From: Marinobacter zhejiangensis
GTDB lineage: Bacteria > Pseudomonadota > Gammaproteobacteria > Pseudomonadales > Oleiphilaceae
Length of the DNA stretch: 64,000 bases
Reading direction: 5' to 3'
Assembly: GCF_900114775.1 (NCBI RefSeq)
Contig: NZ_FOUE01000001.1
Span: forward strand, 558,001-622,000
Positions 53,135 to 61,944 of this stretch are shown here, one piece after another. Position numbers and translations under genes: made by a program. Positions within the stretch are counted from its first letter, which is position 1; every line of letters begins with the position of its first letter. The notes under the pieces were generated by a model. It saw only the letters and a program-made list of their open reading frames with translations. It did no database searches and was not told the DNA's origin.

Positions 53135-55894
53135 TTACTGACAAGCCTCACAGTCCGGGTTGTCGATGGAGCAGACCTGCGGGGCCGGGGCGGCCTGTAC
53201 CGGGGCACTCTTTTCGGCGCCGGTGGCCCCCAGGGAACGCAGGTAGTAGGTGGTTTTCAGGCCCCGCTCCCACGCCAGCTGGTAGAGGGCATCCAGCTTC
53301 TTGCCGGAAGGTTCGGCCATATACAGGTTGAGGCTCTGGGCCTGGTCCAGCCACTTCTGGCGACGGGCGGCGGCTTCCACCAGCCAGCGGGCGTCCATCT
53401 CGAAGGCGGTGGCGTAGCGGGCCTTGATCTGCTCCGGGATTCGTTCGATCTGCTGCACGGAGCCGTCGAAGTACTTGAGGTCGTTGACCATGACGTTGTC
53501 CCACAACCCTTCGGCTTTGAGGTCCGCCACCAGGGACGGGTTGACCACGGTGAACTCGCCAGACAGGTTCGATTTCACGAACAGGTTCTGGTAGGCCGGC
53601 TCGATGGACTGGGACACGCCGACGATGTTGGAAATGGTGGCGGTGGGGGCAATGGCCATGACGTTGGAGTTACGCATGCCGTGCTTGGCCACCAGCTCAC
53701 GCACCGGTGCCCAGTCCAGCTTGGCCTCGGTGTTGAGGGTGAGGTCGCCGTCCTGGCGGGCGTCCGCCAGCAACTGGATGGAGTCGATGGGCAGGATACC
53801 CTGAGACCACAGGGAACCTTCGTAGGTCTCGTAGGCGCCCCGCTCCCCGGCCAGCTCGGCGGAGGCGCGAATGGCGAAGTAGCTGATCTGTTCCATGGCC
53901 AGGTCGGCGAATTCCACCGCCTCGGCGCTGGAATAGGCCAGCTTGAGCTGGTAGAGGGCGTCCTGGAAGCCCATCACGCCCATACCCACCGGGCGATGGC
54001 GCAGGTTGGAATTGCGAGCCTGGGGCACGGCGTAGAAGTTAATGTCGATGACGTTGTCGAGCATGCGCACCGCGGTGTTCACGGTGCGTTCCAGACGTTG
54101 CACATCCAGCTCGCCGTCCTTGATGTGGGCGGCCAGGTTGACCGAGCCCAGGTTACAGACGGCGATTTCCTCGGCACTGGTGTTGAGGGTGATCTCGGTG
54201 CACAGGTTGGAGGAATGCACCACACCCTGGTGCTGCTGGGGTGAACGCAGGTTGCAGGGGTCCTTGAAGGTGATCCAGGGATGGCCGGTCTCGAACAGCA
54301 CGGTCAGCATCTTGCGCCACAGCTGTTTGGCGGGGATGGTTTTATGCAGCGGCAGTTCGCCACGGGCGGCCATGGCCTCGTATGCCTCGTAGCGGGTGCG
54401 GAAGGCGTTGCCGTAGAGGTCGTGCAGGTCGGGGGTATCGCTGGGGCTGAACAGGGTCCAGTCCTGATCCTTGCGCATGCGCTCGATCAGCAAGTCCGGT
54501 ACCCAGTTGGCGGTGTTCATGTCGTGGGTGCGGCGGCGCTCATCGCCGGTGTTCTTGCGCAGCTCGAGGAATTCTTCGATGTCCAGGTGCCAGCTTTCCA
54601 GGTAGGCGCACACCGCGCCCTTGCGCTTACCGCCCTGGTTCACCGCCACCGCGGTGTCGTTGACCACTTTCAGGAACGGCACCACGCCCTGGCTCTGGCC
54701 GTTAGTGCCCTTGATGTGGGAACCCAGTGCTCTGACCGGTGTCCAGTCGTTGCCAAGACCACCCGCCCATTTGGACAGCAGGGCGTTGTCGCGGATGACG
54801 CCGTAGATCTCTTCCAGGTCGTCGCCGACGGTGGTGAGGTAGCAGGACGACAACTGGGAGTGGCGGGTGCCGCTGTTGAACAGCGTTGGCGTCGATGCCA
54901 TGTAATCGAACGACGACAACAGGTTGTAGAACTCGATGGCGCGGGCGTTGGGATCGTCTTCCCGCAGCGCGAGCCCCATGGCCACCCGCATGAAGAACAC
55001 CTGGGGCAGTTCCAGGCGTTGGCCCTGCCAGTGCAGGAAGTAACGGTCGTACAGGGTTTGCAGGCCGAGGAAGCCAAACTGCTGGTCCCGCTCGGGCTTC
55101 AGGGCGGCGCCCAGGCGCTCCAGGTCGAAGGCGGCCAGAGCCTCGTCCAGCAGTTCGTACCGTATACCGGCCTGGATAAAGGCATTCAGGGCCTGTGGAT
55201 AAACCGACTGCAGCGGCTCCTGACGGGGCAGTTCCAGGGCTCCGCCAGCTTCGATGCGCAGCTGTTCCAACAACAATCGGGCGGTGACCTGACTGTAGGC
55301 GGGCTCCTGTTCGATGCGGCCACGGGCGGTCATCACCAGGGCGGACAGCACATCGGCCTCGGGGATGCCATCGTAGAGGCCTCTCAGGGCATCGTCCACC
55401 ACCGAGCCGGCGTCCACACCGTCCAGCCCCTCACAGGCCTGCTCCACCTGGTATTTCATCAACCCCAGATCCAGCGGCGCCACCAGGCCGTTGGCCTGCT
55501 TCACCGTCAGGCTCGGATGTGCTTCCACCAGAGTCTCGCGGCTGGCTCGCTCCTGGGCATGGGCTTCCCGGTAGAGCACATAGGCTCGGGCCACCTTTTG
55601 CTCTTCGGCCCGCATCAGCGCCAGTTCAACATGATCCTGGATGTCTTCGATGTGCACCTTACCACCGGCCTTGAGGCGACGGCTGATCGCCTGCACCACC
55701 TGCTCAGTCACCCGTGCCACGCTGTCGTGGATGCGCGCGGAGCCTACCGCTTCCGGCCCCTCCACGGCGAGGAAGGCCTTGGTGACGGCCACGGTAATCT
55801 TAGCCGGATCGAAACTGACCAGGGTGCCATTGCGTTTGATGACCTGAAGGGATGAAGCCGGGGATTGGGAATCGGCCAGGGCGGCGGTGGACAT
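53135..55894 (-). CDS. nrdA: class Ia ribonucleotide reductase alpha subunit
   Basis: A 919-residue R1 subunit reducing ribonucleoside diphosphates. An N-terminal ATP-cone (QVIKRNGTLVSFDPAKITVA, about 14-110) and a second cone-like region precede the catalytic barrel. SQLSSCYLTTVGDDLEEIYG contains a redox Cys; SSNLCTEITL holds the thiyl-radical Cys region; the C-terminal pair is CSIDNPDCEACQ, delivering reducing equivalents. The ATG at 55894 follows AGGAG. The frame continues to 56251 through the leader and is not coding there. Preceded by a riboswitch. Confidence 0.96.
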   Translation of the reverse strand: MSTAALADSQSPASSLQVIKRNGTLVSFDPAKITVAVTKAFLAVEGPEAVGSARIHDSVARVTEQVVQAISRRLKAGGKVHIEDIQDHVELALMRAEEQKVARAYVLYREAHAQERASRETLVEAHPSLTVKQANGLVAPLDLGLMKYQVEQACEGLDGVDAGSVVDDALRGLYDGIPEADVLSALVMTARGRIEQEPAYSQVTARLLLEQLRIEAGGALELPRQEPLQSVYPQALNAFIQAGIRYELLDEALAAFDLERLGAALKPERDQQFGFLGLQTLYDRYFLHWQGQRLELPQVFFMRVAMGLALREDDPNARAIEFYNLLSSFDYMASTPTLFNSGTRHSQLSSCYLTTVGDDLEEIYGVIRDNALLSKWAGGLGNDWTPVRALGSHIKGTNGQSQGVVPFLKVVNDTAVAVNQGGKRKGAVCAYLESWHLDIEEFLELRKNTGDERRRTHDMNTANWVPDLLIERMRKDQDWTLFSPSDTPDLHDLYGNAFRTRYEAYEAMAARGELPLHKTIPAKQLWRKMLTVLFETGHPWITFKDPCNLRSPQQHQGVVHSSNLCTEITLNTSAEEIAVCNLGSVNLAAHIKDGELDVQRLERTVNTAVRMLDNVIDINFYAVPQARNSNLRHRPVGMGVMGFQDALYQLKLAYSSAEAVEFADLAMEQISYFAIRASAELAGERGAYETYEGSLWSQGILPIDSIQLLADARQDGDLTLNTEAKLDWAPVRELVAKHGMRNSNVMAIAPTATISNIVGVSQSIEPAYQNLFVKSNLSGEFTVVNPSLVADLKAEGLWDNVMVNDLKYFDGSVQQIERIPEQIKARYATAFEMDARWLVEAAARRQKWLDQAQSLNLYMAEPSGKKLDALYQLAWERGLKTTYYLRSLGATGAEKSAPVQAAPAPQVCSIDNPDCEACQ

Positions 55895-55972
55895 GCTGTG
55901 TCTCCTGAATACGCGTGTAGTCCAAGGCCTTCGCGTAGGCAGGAGTGCGAGATAGGAATCCAAGAGCAGCGC

Positions 55973-55997
55973 GGGGACAGATTTCAAATCTGTCCCC
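55973..55997. repeat. 25-base perfect palindrome in the nrdA leader
   Basis: GGGGACAGATTT, one base, then AAATCTGTCCCC. It lies 80 bases upstream of the nrdA start and can form a stable hairpin in the transcript. It resembles short dispersed palindromes of marine gammaproteobacteria; no tract of T follows. Confidence 0.6.
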
Positions 55998-56058
55998 AAA
56001 CAAAGGCAAACCCCATGCTGAATCCTGTCCTGCTCACCTGTAGCGCGAAGGTGCAGAG

Positions 56059-56324
56059 GGAGCCTCTGGATACTTCCTAGTACGTCTCTGCGTGATTTTA
56101 AGCCTGCAGGGGCAAGGCGCAGTTCGCAGCAAATGGCCGTAGCCCTTTGCAAGAGCTGCAACGCTGCAGATGCAGGCTTAAAATCACGCCCGGCGGGGCA
56201 GACAGGGCGATCCACACTCTGCGTTTCAACTTTTTGGAAGGTTCTCGACATTCCGGCAAAGTTGCGCCTTGATTGTGAAACGCCCTGTCGGCCAGAGGCG
56301 CGCTAGGAAGTATTCAGAGGCTCC
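56059..56324. mobile_element. 266-base MITE-like palindromic element
   Basis: Terminal inverted repeats of 22 bases (GGAGCCTCTGGATACTTCCT at 56059 and complement at 56303-56324) match at 21 positions. A nested perfect 19-base repeat (56090-56108 with 56171-56189: GCGTGATTTTAAGCCTGCA) and a third stem (GACAGGGCG 56201 with CGCCCTGTC 56281) lie inside. No gene is encoded. It lies between riboswitch and nrdA. Confidence 0.7.
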
Positions 56325-56329
56325 TAGTT

Positions 56330-56505
56330 CCCTTGGCAGGTCTTCGGACTCAGGGGTTCGGTTCGTTTTCAGAACCACCTCGCTTGGCGACTTCCCAACC
56401 GTGTCCGGTCAGTGTCTGGTGTCTGGCACCATGCCTCGCTCGTTCCCCAATACCGCTGCGCGTCAGTTCCGGAGTCTCACCGGATTCCCGCTACAGACGT
56501 TGCAC
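56330..56505 (-). promoter_or_regulatory. cobalamin riboswitch upstream of nrdA
   Basis: On the minus strand the conserved elements appear in order: GGGAATCCGGTGAGACTCCGG (56489 downward; the segment is GGGAA..GGTGAGA.TCCGG), ACTGACGCGCAGCGGTA, a GGCATGGTGCCA stem, and the B12 box AGTCCGAAGACCTGCC (56350-56335). This is the standard AdoCbl riboswitch aptamer. It lies about 440 bases upstream of the nrdA start. Confidence 0.9.
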
Positions 56506-56546
56506 ACAAAACAACCACAACATCTAGTAGATAACCAAAGGTTGAA

Positions 56547-56562
56547 ACACTATATACACAAG
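56547..56562 (-). promoter_or_regulatory. possible NrdR box upstream of the riboswitch
   Basis: Read on the minus strand CTTGTGTATATAGTGT; its last ten bases match acaCwAtATaTwGtgt exactly and the first half is degenerate. A weaker palindrome ATCTAGTAGAT lies about 30 bases away at 56522-56532, which is compatible with two NrdR sites. The nrdA promoter is expected here; the 56563-56843 stretch shows no gene. Confidence 0.35.
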
Positions 56563-56843
56563 CTGGACGATCAACAAGACAGGGTACGAGAATACCCAGG
56601 ATACCTGCCGCCTTGACACCATTCGCTGTTTCCGGCGAAATAGCGCCGCTCGATTTATTGAGAGCTTACCCGCGTAAACAAACTGGCCACGGACTCGGCT
56701 ATGCAGACAGTATTCCCTCGCGTGCAACACCACGCACATACTCACTCCACCACGTGTGGCGTTAGTCCCTACCCAGTGCTCCGGAAAAGCCGAAGCCAGT
56801 CCTCAATAACGACATTCTTCCGCCACCGAAAGCACCATTGCTG

Positions 56844-57899
56844 ATGCCGATACTTCGTAAACTACGCAAGCTCTTGTCCGGCTACCTCACAGAACTCACC
56901 GGCTATAACCTCGCGGCGATGCTCCTGGGTTACATCGCCTTAGCGTGGTGTGGATTGCTAATCGCCGGCGAAACAGACCTGGTGCAACCAAGCCGGTTTA
57001 TTTACTGGTTGGTGGTCACGGCATCGACGGTTGGATACGGCGACTTTTCGCCGGTTACCGCGTCTGGAAGGGTCTGGACCGCTGGCTTCATCATCCCTGC
57101 TGGCTTGAGCCTGTTTGCGATCACACTTGGTCGTATCGGGGCCTTCGCCGTGCACCACTGGCAAAAAGGAGTTAAAGGCTTGAAGGACTACCAAACACTG
57201 TCTGACCATATCGTTGTGATTGGCTGGAACGACGCCCGCACTCTCCACCTGCTCGAGCTGCTGCTTAAGGAGCAGCTGCTGGGTAAAACGGACAAGCCCA
57301 TCGTGCTGGCAGGGAGTGCGCCCGAAGAAAACCCCATGCCGGAGCGAATCCAATTTGTCCGGCTGAAGCAGTATACCGACGAGCAGGAACTGCAACGGAC
57401 CGGACTGGGAAAGGCCAGCTGCATCATCATTGATACACCTGAAGATGACATCACCCTCACCTGTTCCCTGCTTTGCTACCAGCTCAATCCGACCGCTCAT
57501 ATGATCGCCTATTTTAACAACGAGCGATTAAGTCAGTTGTTAACCCACCACTGTCCTACCGTCGAGTGTACGCCATCAGTTGCTGTTGAAATGCTGGCAA
57601 AGGCCGCCGCTGATCCAGGCTCCAGCGCGCTTCATCACGACCTGTTGAATGTAGAAGGCGGAATGACGCAGTTTTCACTGACGGTTCCCGAAGACCTACC
57701 CGCTGTAACGGTCGGGGATCTGTTGCACCCATTAAAGGCAAAATTTGACGCTCTGATCATTGGTGTCCAGGCGCCCACGGTCAAATCCATCGAGATCAAC
57801 CCAAAGCTCGATTACACCATCCAGCCCGGCACCAGAATCTATTACATCGCCAGCCACCGTATCGACATTTCCGACTGGAATGCGTTGGTGGCCAACTAA
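56844..57899 (+). CDS. potassium channel with RCK/TrkA-N cytosolic domain
   Basis: A 351-residue two-helix K+ channel. The pore loop reads TASTVGYGDFSPVTA (about 58-72), between a first helix (LLGYIALAWCGLLIAG) and second (WTAGFIIPAGLSLFAITLGR). The cytosolic part begins with HIVVIGWNDARTLHLLELL, a TrkA-N/RCK nucleotide-binding fold (about 115-240), then a C-terminal domain. The ATG at 56844 is preferred over TTG 56838. It opens a four-gene operon with DUF350, YgiB and an ATP-grasp enzyme. Confidence 0.92.
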   Translation: MPILRKLRKLLSGYLTELTGYNLAAMLLGYIALAWCGLLIAGETDLVQPSRFIYWLVVTASTVGYGDFSPVTASGRVWTAGFIIPAGLSLFAITLGRIGAFAVHHWQKGVKGLKDYQTLSDHIVVIGWNDARTLHLLELLLKEQLLGKTDKPIVLAGSAPEENPMPERIQFVRLKQYTDEQELQRTGLGKASCIIIDTPEDDITLTCSLLCYQLNPTAHMIAYFNNERLSQLLTHHCPTVECTPSVAVEMLAKAAADPGSSALHHDLLNVEGGMTQFSLTVPEDLPAVTVGDLLHPLKAKFDALIIGVQAPTVKSIEINPKLDYTIQPGTRIYYIASHRIDISDWNALVAN

Positions 57900-57949
57900 T
57901 TGAGCGCAGGCTCCCTGTTTTTATCTGACCAATAAGGAACTAGCTATTT

Positions 57950-58369
57950 ATGGACGAATTTACATTACCCCAGTCTCTCGCCGGTATTTCCGACTTCCTT
58001 CTGGCATTCGGTACCTCCCTGCTCCTGTTATTAGTGTTCAAGTGGGTGTATCCCCTGGTAACCCCACACAAGGAATGGCAGCTTGTTCGAGAGGAGCGTA
58101 ACACTGCAGCAGCCATCGCTTTTACCGGCGCCATCCTCGGGTTCAGTATTGCACTGAGCGGTGCAGCGGCCTTTTCGGGCTCGTTTCTTGATTTTTTAGT
58201 GTGGGCGACGATCGCTCTCGTGGCTCAAATTGTGGCTTACGCCATTGTCTGGTTGATGATTCCAGGTCTTTCCAAGCGCTTGGTCGAACGAGAAATTAGC
58301 GCCGGGGTTCTTGCCGGTGGTACCGCTGTGGCTGTTGGCCTGCTGAACGCAGCCTGTATGAGCTACTGA
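57950..58369 (+). CDS. DUF350 membrane protein
   Basis: A 139-residue four-helix membrane protein of DUF350 (YjfL type): FLLAFGTSLLLLLVFKWVY, NTAAAIAFTGAILGFSIALS and a final glycine-rich helix (AGVLAGGTAVAVGLLNAA). Function unknown; consistently linked to YgiB and ATP-grasp (YjfC/YgiC) genes. The stop is 10 bases before ygiB, and 50 bases separate it from the channel gene. Confidence 0.88.
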   Translation: MDEFTLPQSLAGISDFLLAFGTSLLLLLVFKWVYPLVTPHKEWQLVREERNTAAAIAFTGAILGFSIALSGAAAFSGSFLDFLVWATIALVAQIVAYAIVWLMIPGLSKRLVEREISAGVLAGGTAVAVGLLNAACMSY

Positions 58370-58379
58370 GGGAGCTGAA

Positions 58380-59039
58380 ATGAAAAGGACATCCACGATC
58401 AACCTGCACCGGATGCGCAAACAGTTCCGGGCACGGTCATTGGCGCCGTTAAGCGCCGCTATCGGCGTTATCCTCAGCGGTTGCAGTTCTGAGGAAAATC
58501 TGCGGGGTTATGTGTTCAATACTGCGGCGGACTGCACTGCACGGTTACCCCAGCAGGCAAATCAATGTGAGTATGTCTACAAAGAAGCGCTGCAATCCGC
58601 CTCGCGTTATGCGCCTCGCTATGGCAACAACGAAGACTGCGAATCAGAATTTGGCGAAGGCAATTGCGATAACTATACACGCCCCAGCTCGAGTTATTAT
58701 TCATACACCAACTACTCCCAACCACGAATGAGCGGGTTTCTCGCCCGCCCCCTTTATAAAGGCTCGACCAGCCTCGTCGCAGAACCACTACTTCGATACG
58801 ACCAAGGCTCCCGCTCTGGATTTGGCCGCTATACCATTGATGGAAAAAAGGTCGAACTTAACAACATGGGTGAGGTTGACCATGCCCAACGCTATGGAAC
58901 TCGCTCATTTAGTACAAGTTCTCACACATTGTCCCGGGGAGGGTTTGGCCAAACGGTTAGCCGTATGAGCAGTTCCCGCAGCAGCAGTTGGAGTTCAGGC
59001 AGCAGTTCCCGTAGCGGCGGCTGGAGCTGGGGCGGCTAA
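58380..59039 (+). CDS. DUF1190 (YgiB-like) lipoprotein
   Basis: A 219-residue protein with LSAAIGVILSGC, a lipobox-like site with Cys about 35. The mature N-terminus is cysteine-rich (NTAADCTARLPQQANQCEYV, CESEFGEGNC), typical of DUF1190. The C-terminal third is low-complexity Ser/Gly (SSRSSSWSSGSSSRSGGW) and ends WGG. Such tails suggest outer-membrane or cell-surface location. Its stop TAA is directly followed by the start of the ATP-grasp gene. Confidence 0.88.
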   Translation: MKRTSTINLHRMRKQFRARSLAPLSAAIGVILSGCSSEENLRGYVFNTAADCTARLPQQANQCEYVYKEALQSASRYAPRYGNNEDCESEFGEGNCDNYTRPSSSYYSYTNYSQPRMSGFLARPLYKGSTSLVAEPLLRYDQGSRSGFGRYTIDGKKVELNNMGEVDHAQRYGTRSFSTSSHTLSRGGFGQTVSRMSSSRSSSWSSGSSSRSGGWSWGG

Positions 59040-60206
59040 ATGTTTCGACACCCAATCGCCGAACGCACCGACTGGCGTGAACTGGCCAAGGATTTTGGTT
59101 TCAATTTCCACACCCTATACGGCCAGCCTTACTGGGACGAGCGGGCATACTATCAGTTCAGCCTGAACCAGATTGAGCAGCATCTCGAAGCCCCCTCCGC
59201 CGAACTCCACCAAATGTGCCTGCATGTGGTGGATCGGGTGGTTCAGTCTGAGCAGTGGCTGGAGAAGTTCAAGATTCCCACGCATCACTGGGATACTATC
59301 CGCCGTAGCTGGGAACGCCAGGACCCCAGTCTCTATTCCAGACTGGACTTCGCTTACGACGGTCGCAACCCCGCCAAGTTGTACGAGAACAATGCCGATA
59401 CCCCCACTAGCCTTTACGAGTCGGGATTCTGGCAATGGCTATGGCTGGAGGACAATGTCGATCAAGGCCGGCTGCGGCGGGACTGCGACCAGTTCAACAG
59501 CTTGCAGGAAAAACTGATAGCCCGCTTCGCTGATATCGCCAGGCAAAGGCAGGGACAGGTCTTGCACTTATCATGCTGCCGCGACAGTGACGAGGATCGA
59601 GGAACGGTCACCTACCTCGAAGATTGCGCTCGCGATGCAGGCATCGAGACTGAGTTTCTTTACATCGACGAAATTGGCATTGATGCCCAGAATCGCTTTA
59701 CTGACAACAATGACCGAGTCATAGACTGGATATTCAAACTGTATCCGTGGGAGTTCATGCTACGGGAAGAGTTTGCTGATCATTTGGGGGGCAATGAGTG
59801 CCAATGGCTGGAACCGCCGTGGAAAGCCATTCTTTCAAACAAAGCTCTGCTGCCTGCACTGTGGGCTCTGTTCCCTGACCACCCCAACCTGTTACCGGCC
59901 TTCTTCACCGAAGAAGAAGCCCGGACACACCTTAGGGAATATGTCCGTAAGCCGCTGTTTTCCCGAGAGGGGGCCAACATCACCATATTTCGGGAGGGTA
60001 GGCCTGTTCGCAAGGCCGACGGCCCTTACGGCGCCGAGGGTCATATCTTTCAGGCCTATCATCCACTCCCCCGCTTCGACAGCCACTATACTCTCGTTGG
60101 CTCATGGCTTGTGGACGACCAGCCGGCAGGCATATCGCTACGAGAAGACCAAGGCCCTATCACACAGGACCTTTCCCGATACCTTCCCCATGTTATCCTT
60201 GACTGA
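59040..60206 (+). CDS. ATP-grasp enzyme of the glutathionylspermidine synthase family (YgiC/YjfC-like)
   Basis: A 388-residue enzyme. Seen: DFGFNFHTLYGQPYWDERAY near the N-terminus, LDFAYDGRNPAKLYENNADTP (ATP-grasp substrate part, in pieces), LYPWEFMLREEFADH and PLFSREGANITIFREG, then the terminal SLREDQGPITQDLSRYLPH. Family members form an amide bond using ATP, as in glutathionylspermidine synthase; the substrate for YgiC-like enzymes is unknown. It has no amidase domain. No gap to the upstream gene. Confidence 0.9.
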   Translation: MFRHPIAERTDWRELAKDFGFNFHTLYGQPYWDERAYYQFSLNQIEQHLEAPSAELHQMCLHVVDRVVQSEQWLEKFKIPTHHWDTIRRSWERQDPSLYSRLDFAYDGRNPAKLYENNADTPTSLYESGFWQWLWLEDNVDQGRLRRDCDQFNSLQEKLIARFADIARQRQGQVLHLSCCRDSDEDRGTVTYLEDCARDAGIETEFLYIDEIGIDAQNRFTDNNDRVIDWIFKLYPWEFMLREEFADHLGGNECQWLEPPWKAILSNKALLPALWALFPDHPNLLPAFFTEEEARTHLREYVRKPLFSREGANITIFREGRPVRKADGPYGAEGHIFQAYHPLPRFDSHYTLVGSWLVDDQPAGISLREDQGPITQDLSRYLPHVILD

Positions 60207-60258
60207 CAATATTTGGGGGCAATGACCCCCACCTTCCCGCTACTGGTTTGAAGAGGCT

Positions 60259-60984
60259 ATGACACGCTGCTCGCTATTGGCATTTTTCGCGCTGTTTTCG
60301 CTGATCTCCGTCGCTGAGCCCTCACATCTGGTTCAGCCTTTTTCAACTGCCACAACACTGAACGACAGCTGGGAACCCCTCGAGTTTCCCAAAATCGACC
60401 GCCACAGCCAGTACCAGCTGGTCACCGATGGCGATGCCCAGGTGGTGATGGCGCGTGCAGACAACAGTGCCTCGGGACTGATCGCGCGGGTGTCCGTTCA
60501 GCCCGGTGAGCGGTTGATCCTGAGCTGGCGCTGGAAAGTATCCAATGTCTATGAGGCTGGAGACGCCCGCCGTAAGTCCGGAGATGATTACCCGGCGCGG
60601 ATTTACGTTGCGTTCGAGTTTGAGGAGGACGAGGCCGGCTTCTTCGAGCGAGTGAAGCGCGGTGCGGTGAAGGCGTTGTTTGGCGAGGAGCTGCCAGGGA
60701 ATGCGCTCAATTACATCTGGGCCAACCGGCTGCCGGAAGGCGAATTCGTTGCCAACCCCTATGCCGAAGAAACCGTTATGGTGGCCGTCAACAGCGGCCC
60801 GGCCCAGACCGGCCAGTGGGTGACCGTGGAGCGGGACATTGTCGCTGACTATCAGCAGGCGTTTGGCAAGGCACCGCCGGCCATTGTAGGCATTGGCATC
60901 ATGTCAGACGCTGACAATACCGGGGAATCCGCCACCGCATGGTATGGCGATATCCGTCTCGAGTTCACCCCTGCCGGTCAGTGA
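60259..60984 (+). CDS. DUF3047 secreted protein
   Basis: A 241-residue exported protein (signal LLAFFALFSLISVAEP) with the DUF3047 pattern LILSWRWKVSNVYEAGDARR, KSGDDYPARIYVAFEFEE and GIGIMSDADNTGESATAWYG. It has a beta-sandwich-like fold of unknown role. It follows the ATP-grasp gene by 52 bases and is probably a separate unit. It is convergent with the solute-binding protein gene, overlapping by 7 bases. Confidence 0.85.
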   Translation: MTRCSLLAFFALFSLISVAEPSHLVQPFSTATTLNDSWEPLEFPKIDRHSQYQLVTDGDAQVVMARADNSASGLIARVSVQPGERLILSWRWKVSNVYEAGDARRKSGDDYPARIYVAFEFEEDEAGFFERVKRGAVKALFGEELPGNALNYIWANRLPEGEFVANPYAEETVMVAVNSGPAQTGQWVTVERDIVADYQQAFGKAPPAIVGIGIMSDADNTGESATAWYGDIRLEFTPAGQ

Positions 60985-61829
60985 TCAACCGGTAGCCCCG
61001 GCAGACTAAAGTCCGGAACCCGCCCTTCTTCCGGCGGCACTTCCCCGCGGGCGACCAGGCGGCGAAAGGCCTGGTCAAACGCGTCCCGTAGCGCACTGCT
61101 GTCCGGGTTATTGCGGGTGAACAACCACGACGTATGGCGAGTGCGAACCGGCTGCTCCCGCAGACCTTCGAAAGGTTCCTGTTTGAGGATTTCACGGACC
61201 GGAAGCTGGTAGTCCAGCAGGTAATGGCCCCGGCCTCGTTCCAACATCTTGAGGGCCGCCAGATGGTTGGGCGCAAAGGTCAGGCTGACGTCGTTATCGG
61301 CTTCCAGCTGATAAAGCAGGCCGCCGTAGGTGTAGCCGGAAATCAGGATCAGGATTTTGTCGTGGAAGCTTTCGTAACGGGTGACCGGCGGGGTTTGCGG
61401 CGTAGACCACACCGACAGGGTGGCTGAAATCGGGCTGACGGCACTCTCCAGGACATAGCCATCCAGTGCCGGGATTCCGGTCAGTCCCATCCACATATCC
61501 ACCATGCCGTTACGGAGATAGAAGTAGGTACGGCTGATGGGTAAGTAGATGAATTTCAGGTCATAGCCGGCTTCTTCGGCCACTTTGCGGGTCAGTTCGA
61601 CGAATTCGCCCGCCGGCTCGCCGTCTTCGGTGATGTATTCCAGCGGGGGGAACTCAACATAGGCCACCGTCAACTCGGTGCGCGGCGCCATCATCAGCGG
61701 GGTATCAACCGTCGTTGCAGCCACCGTACCGGACAGCGAGGCCATCAGGGCAATCAGCAACGCGGGCCAACTGAGCCTCCTTCGCCACCGAAATCCCTTC
61801 GAGAAGCCTGCCTTCATCCTGATGGTCAC
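60978..61829 (-). CDS. family 3 periplasmic solute-binding protein (orphan)
   Basis: A 283-residue secreted protein with a signal peptide (ALLIALMASLSGTVAA). It carries SBP_bac_3 features: LTVAYVEFPPLEYITEDGEP, FVELTRKVAEEAGYDLKFIY and RNGMVDMWMGLTG. No permease or ATPase gene is adjacent, so it may be a sensor or stress-related binding protein. It is transcribed leftward toward the DUF3047 gene. Confidence 0.85.
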   Translation of the reverse strand: MTIRMKAGFSKGFRWRRRLSWPALLIALMASLSGTVAATTVDTPLMMAPRTELTVAYVEFPPLEYITEDGEPAGEFVELTRKVAEEAGYDLKFIYLPISRTYFYLRNGMVDMWMGLTGIPALDGYVLESAVSPISATLSVWSTPQTPPVTRYESFHDKILILISGYTYGGLLYQLEADNDVSLTFAPNHLAALKMLERGRGHYLLDYQLPVREILKQEPFEGLREQPVRTRHTSWLFTRNNPDSSALRDAFDQAFRRLVARGEVPPEEGRVPDFSLPGLPVDH

Positions 61830-61944
61830 ACGTTACCCCGGTTATCGTTATTATGGTGCAGTGTCGGAAGATTAACAGATCGGTTCGCAAAAGCGGCCAA
61901 CCAGATCATATTTGGCGTACAAATGTGCGCTCAACACCCTCATT

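Noticed and set aside
52718..55855. Two long plus-strand frames (508 and 524 residues)
   Set aside because: Antisense to nrdB/nrdA, low-complexity His/Gln/Val-rich composition typical of shadow frames.
55895..56251. N-terminal extension of nrdA
   Set aside because: Runs through palindromes and the leader; NrdA begins properly at 55894 with a ribosome binding site.
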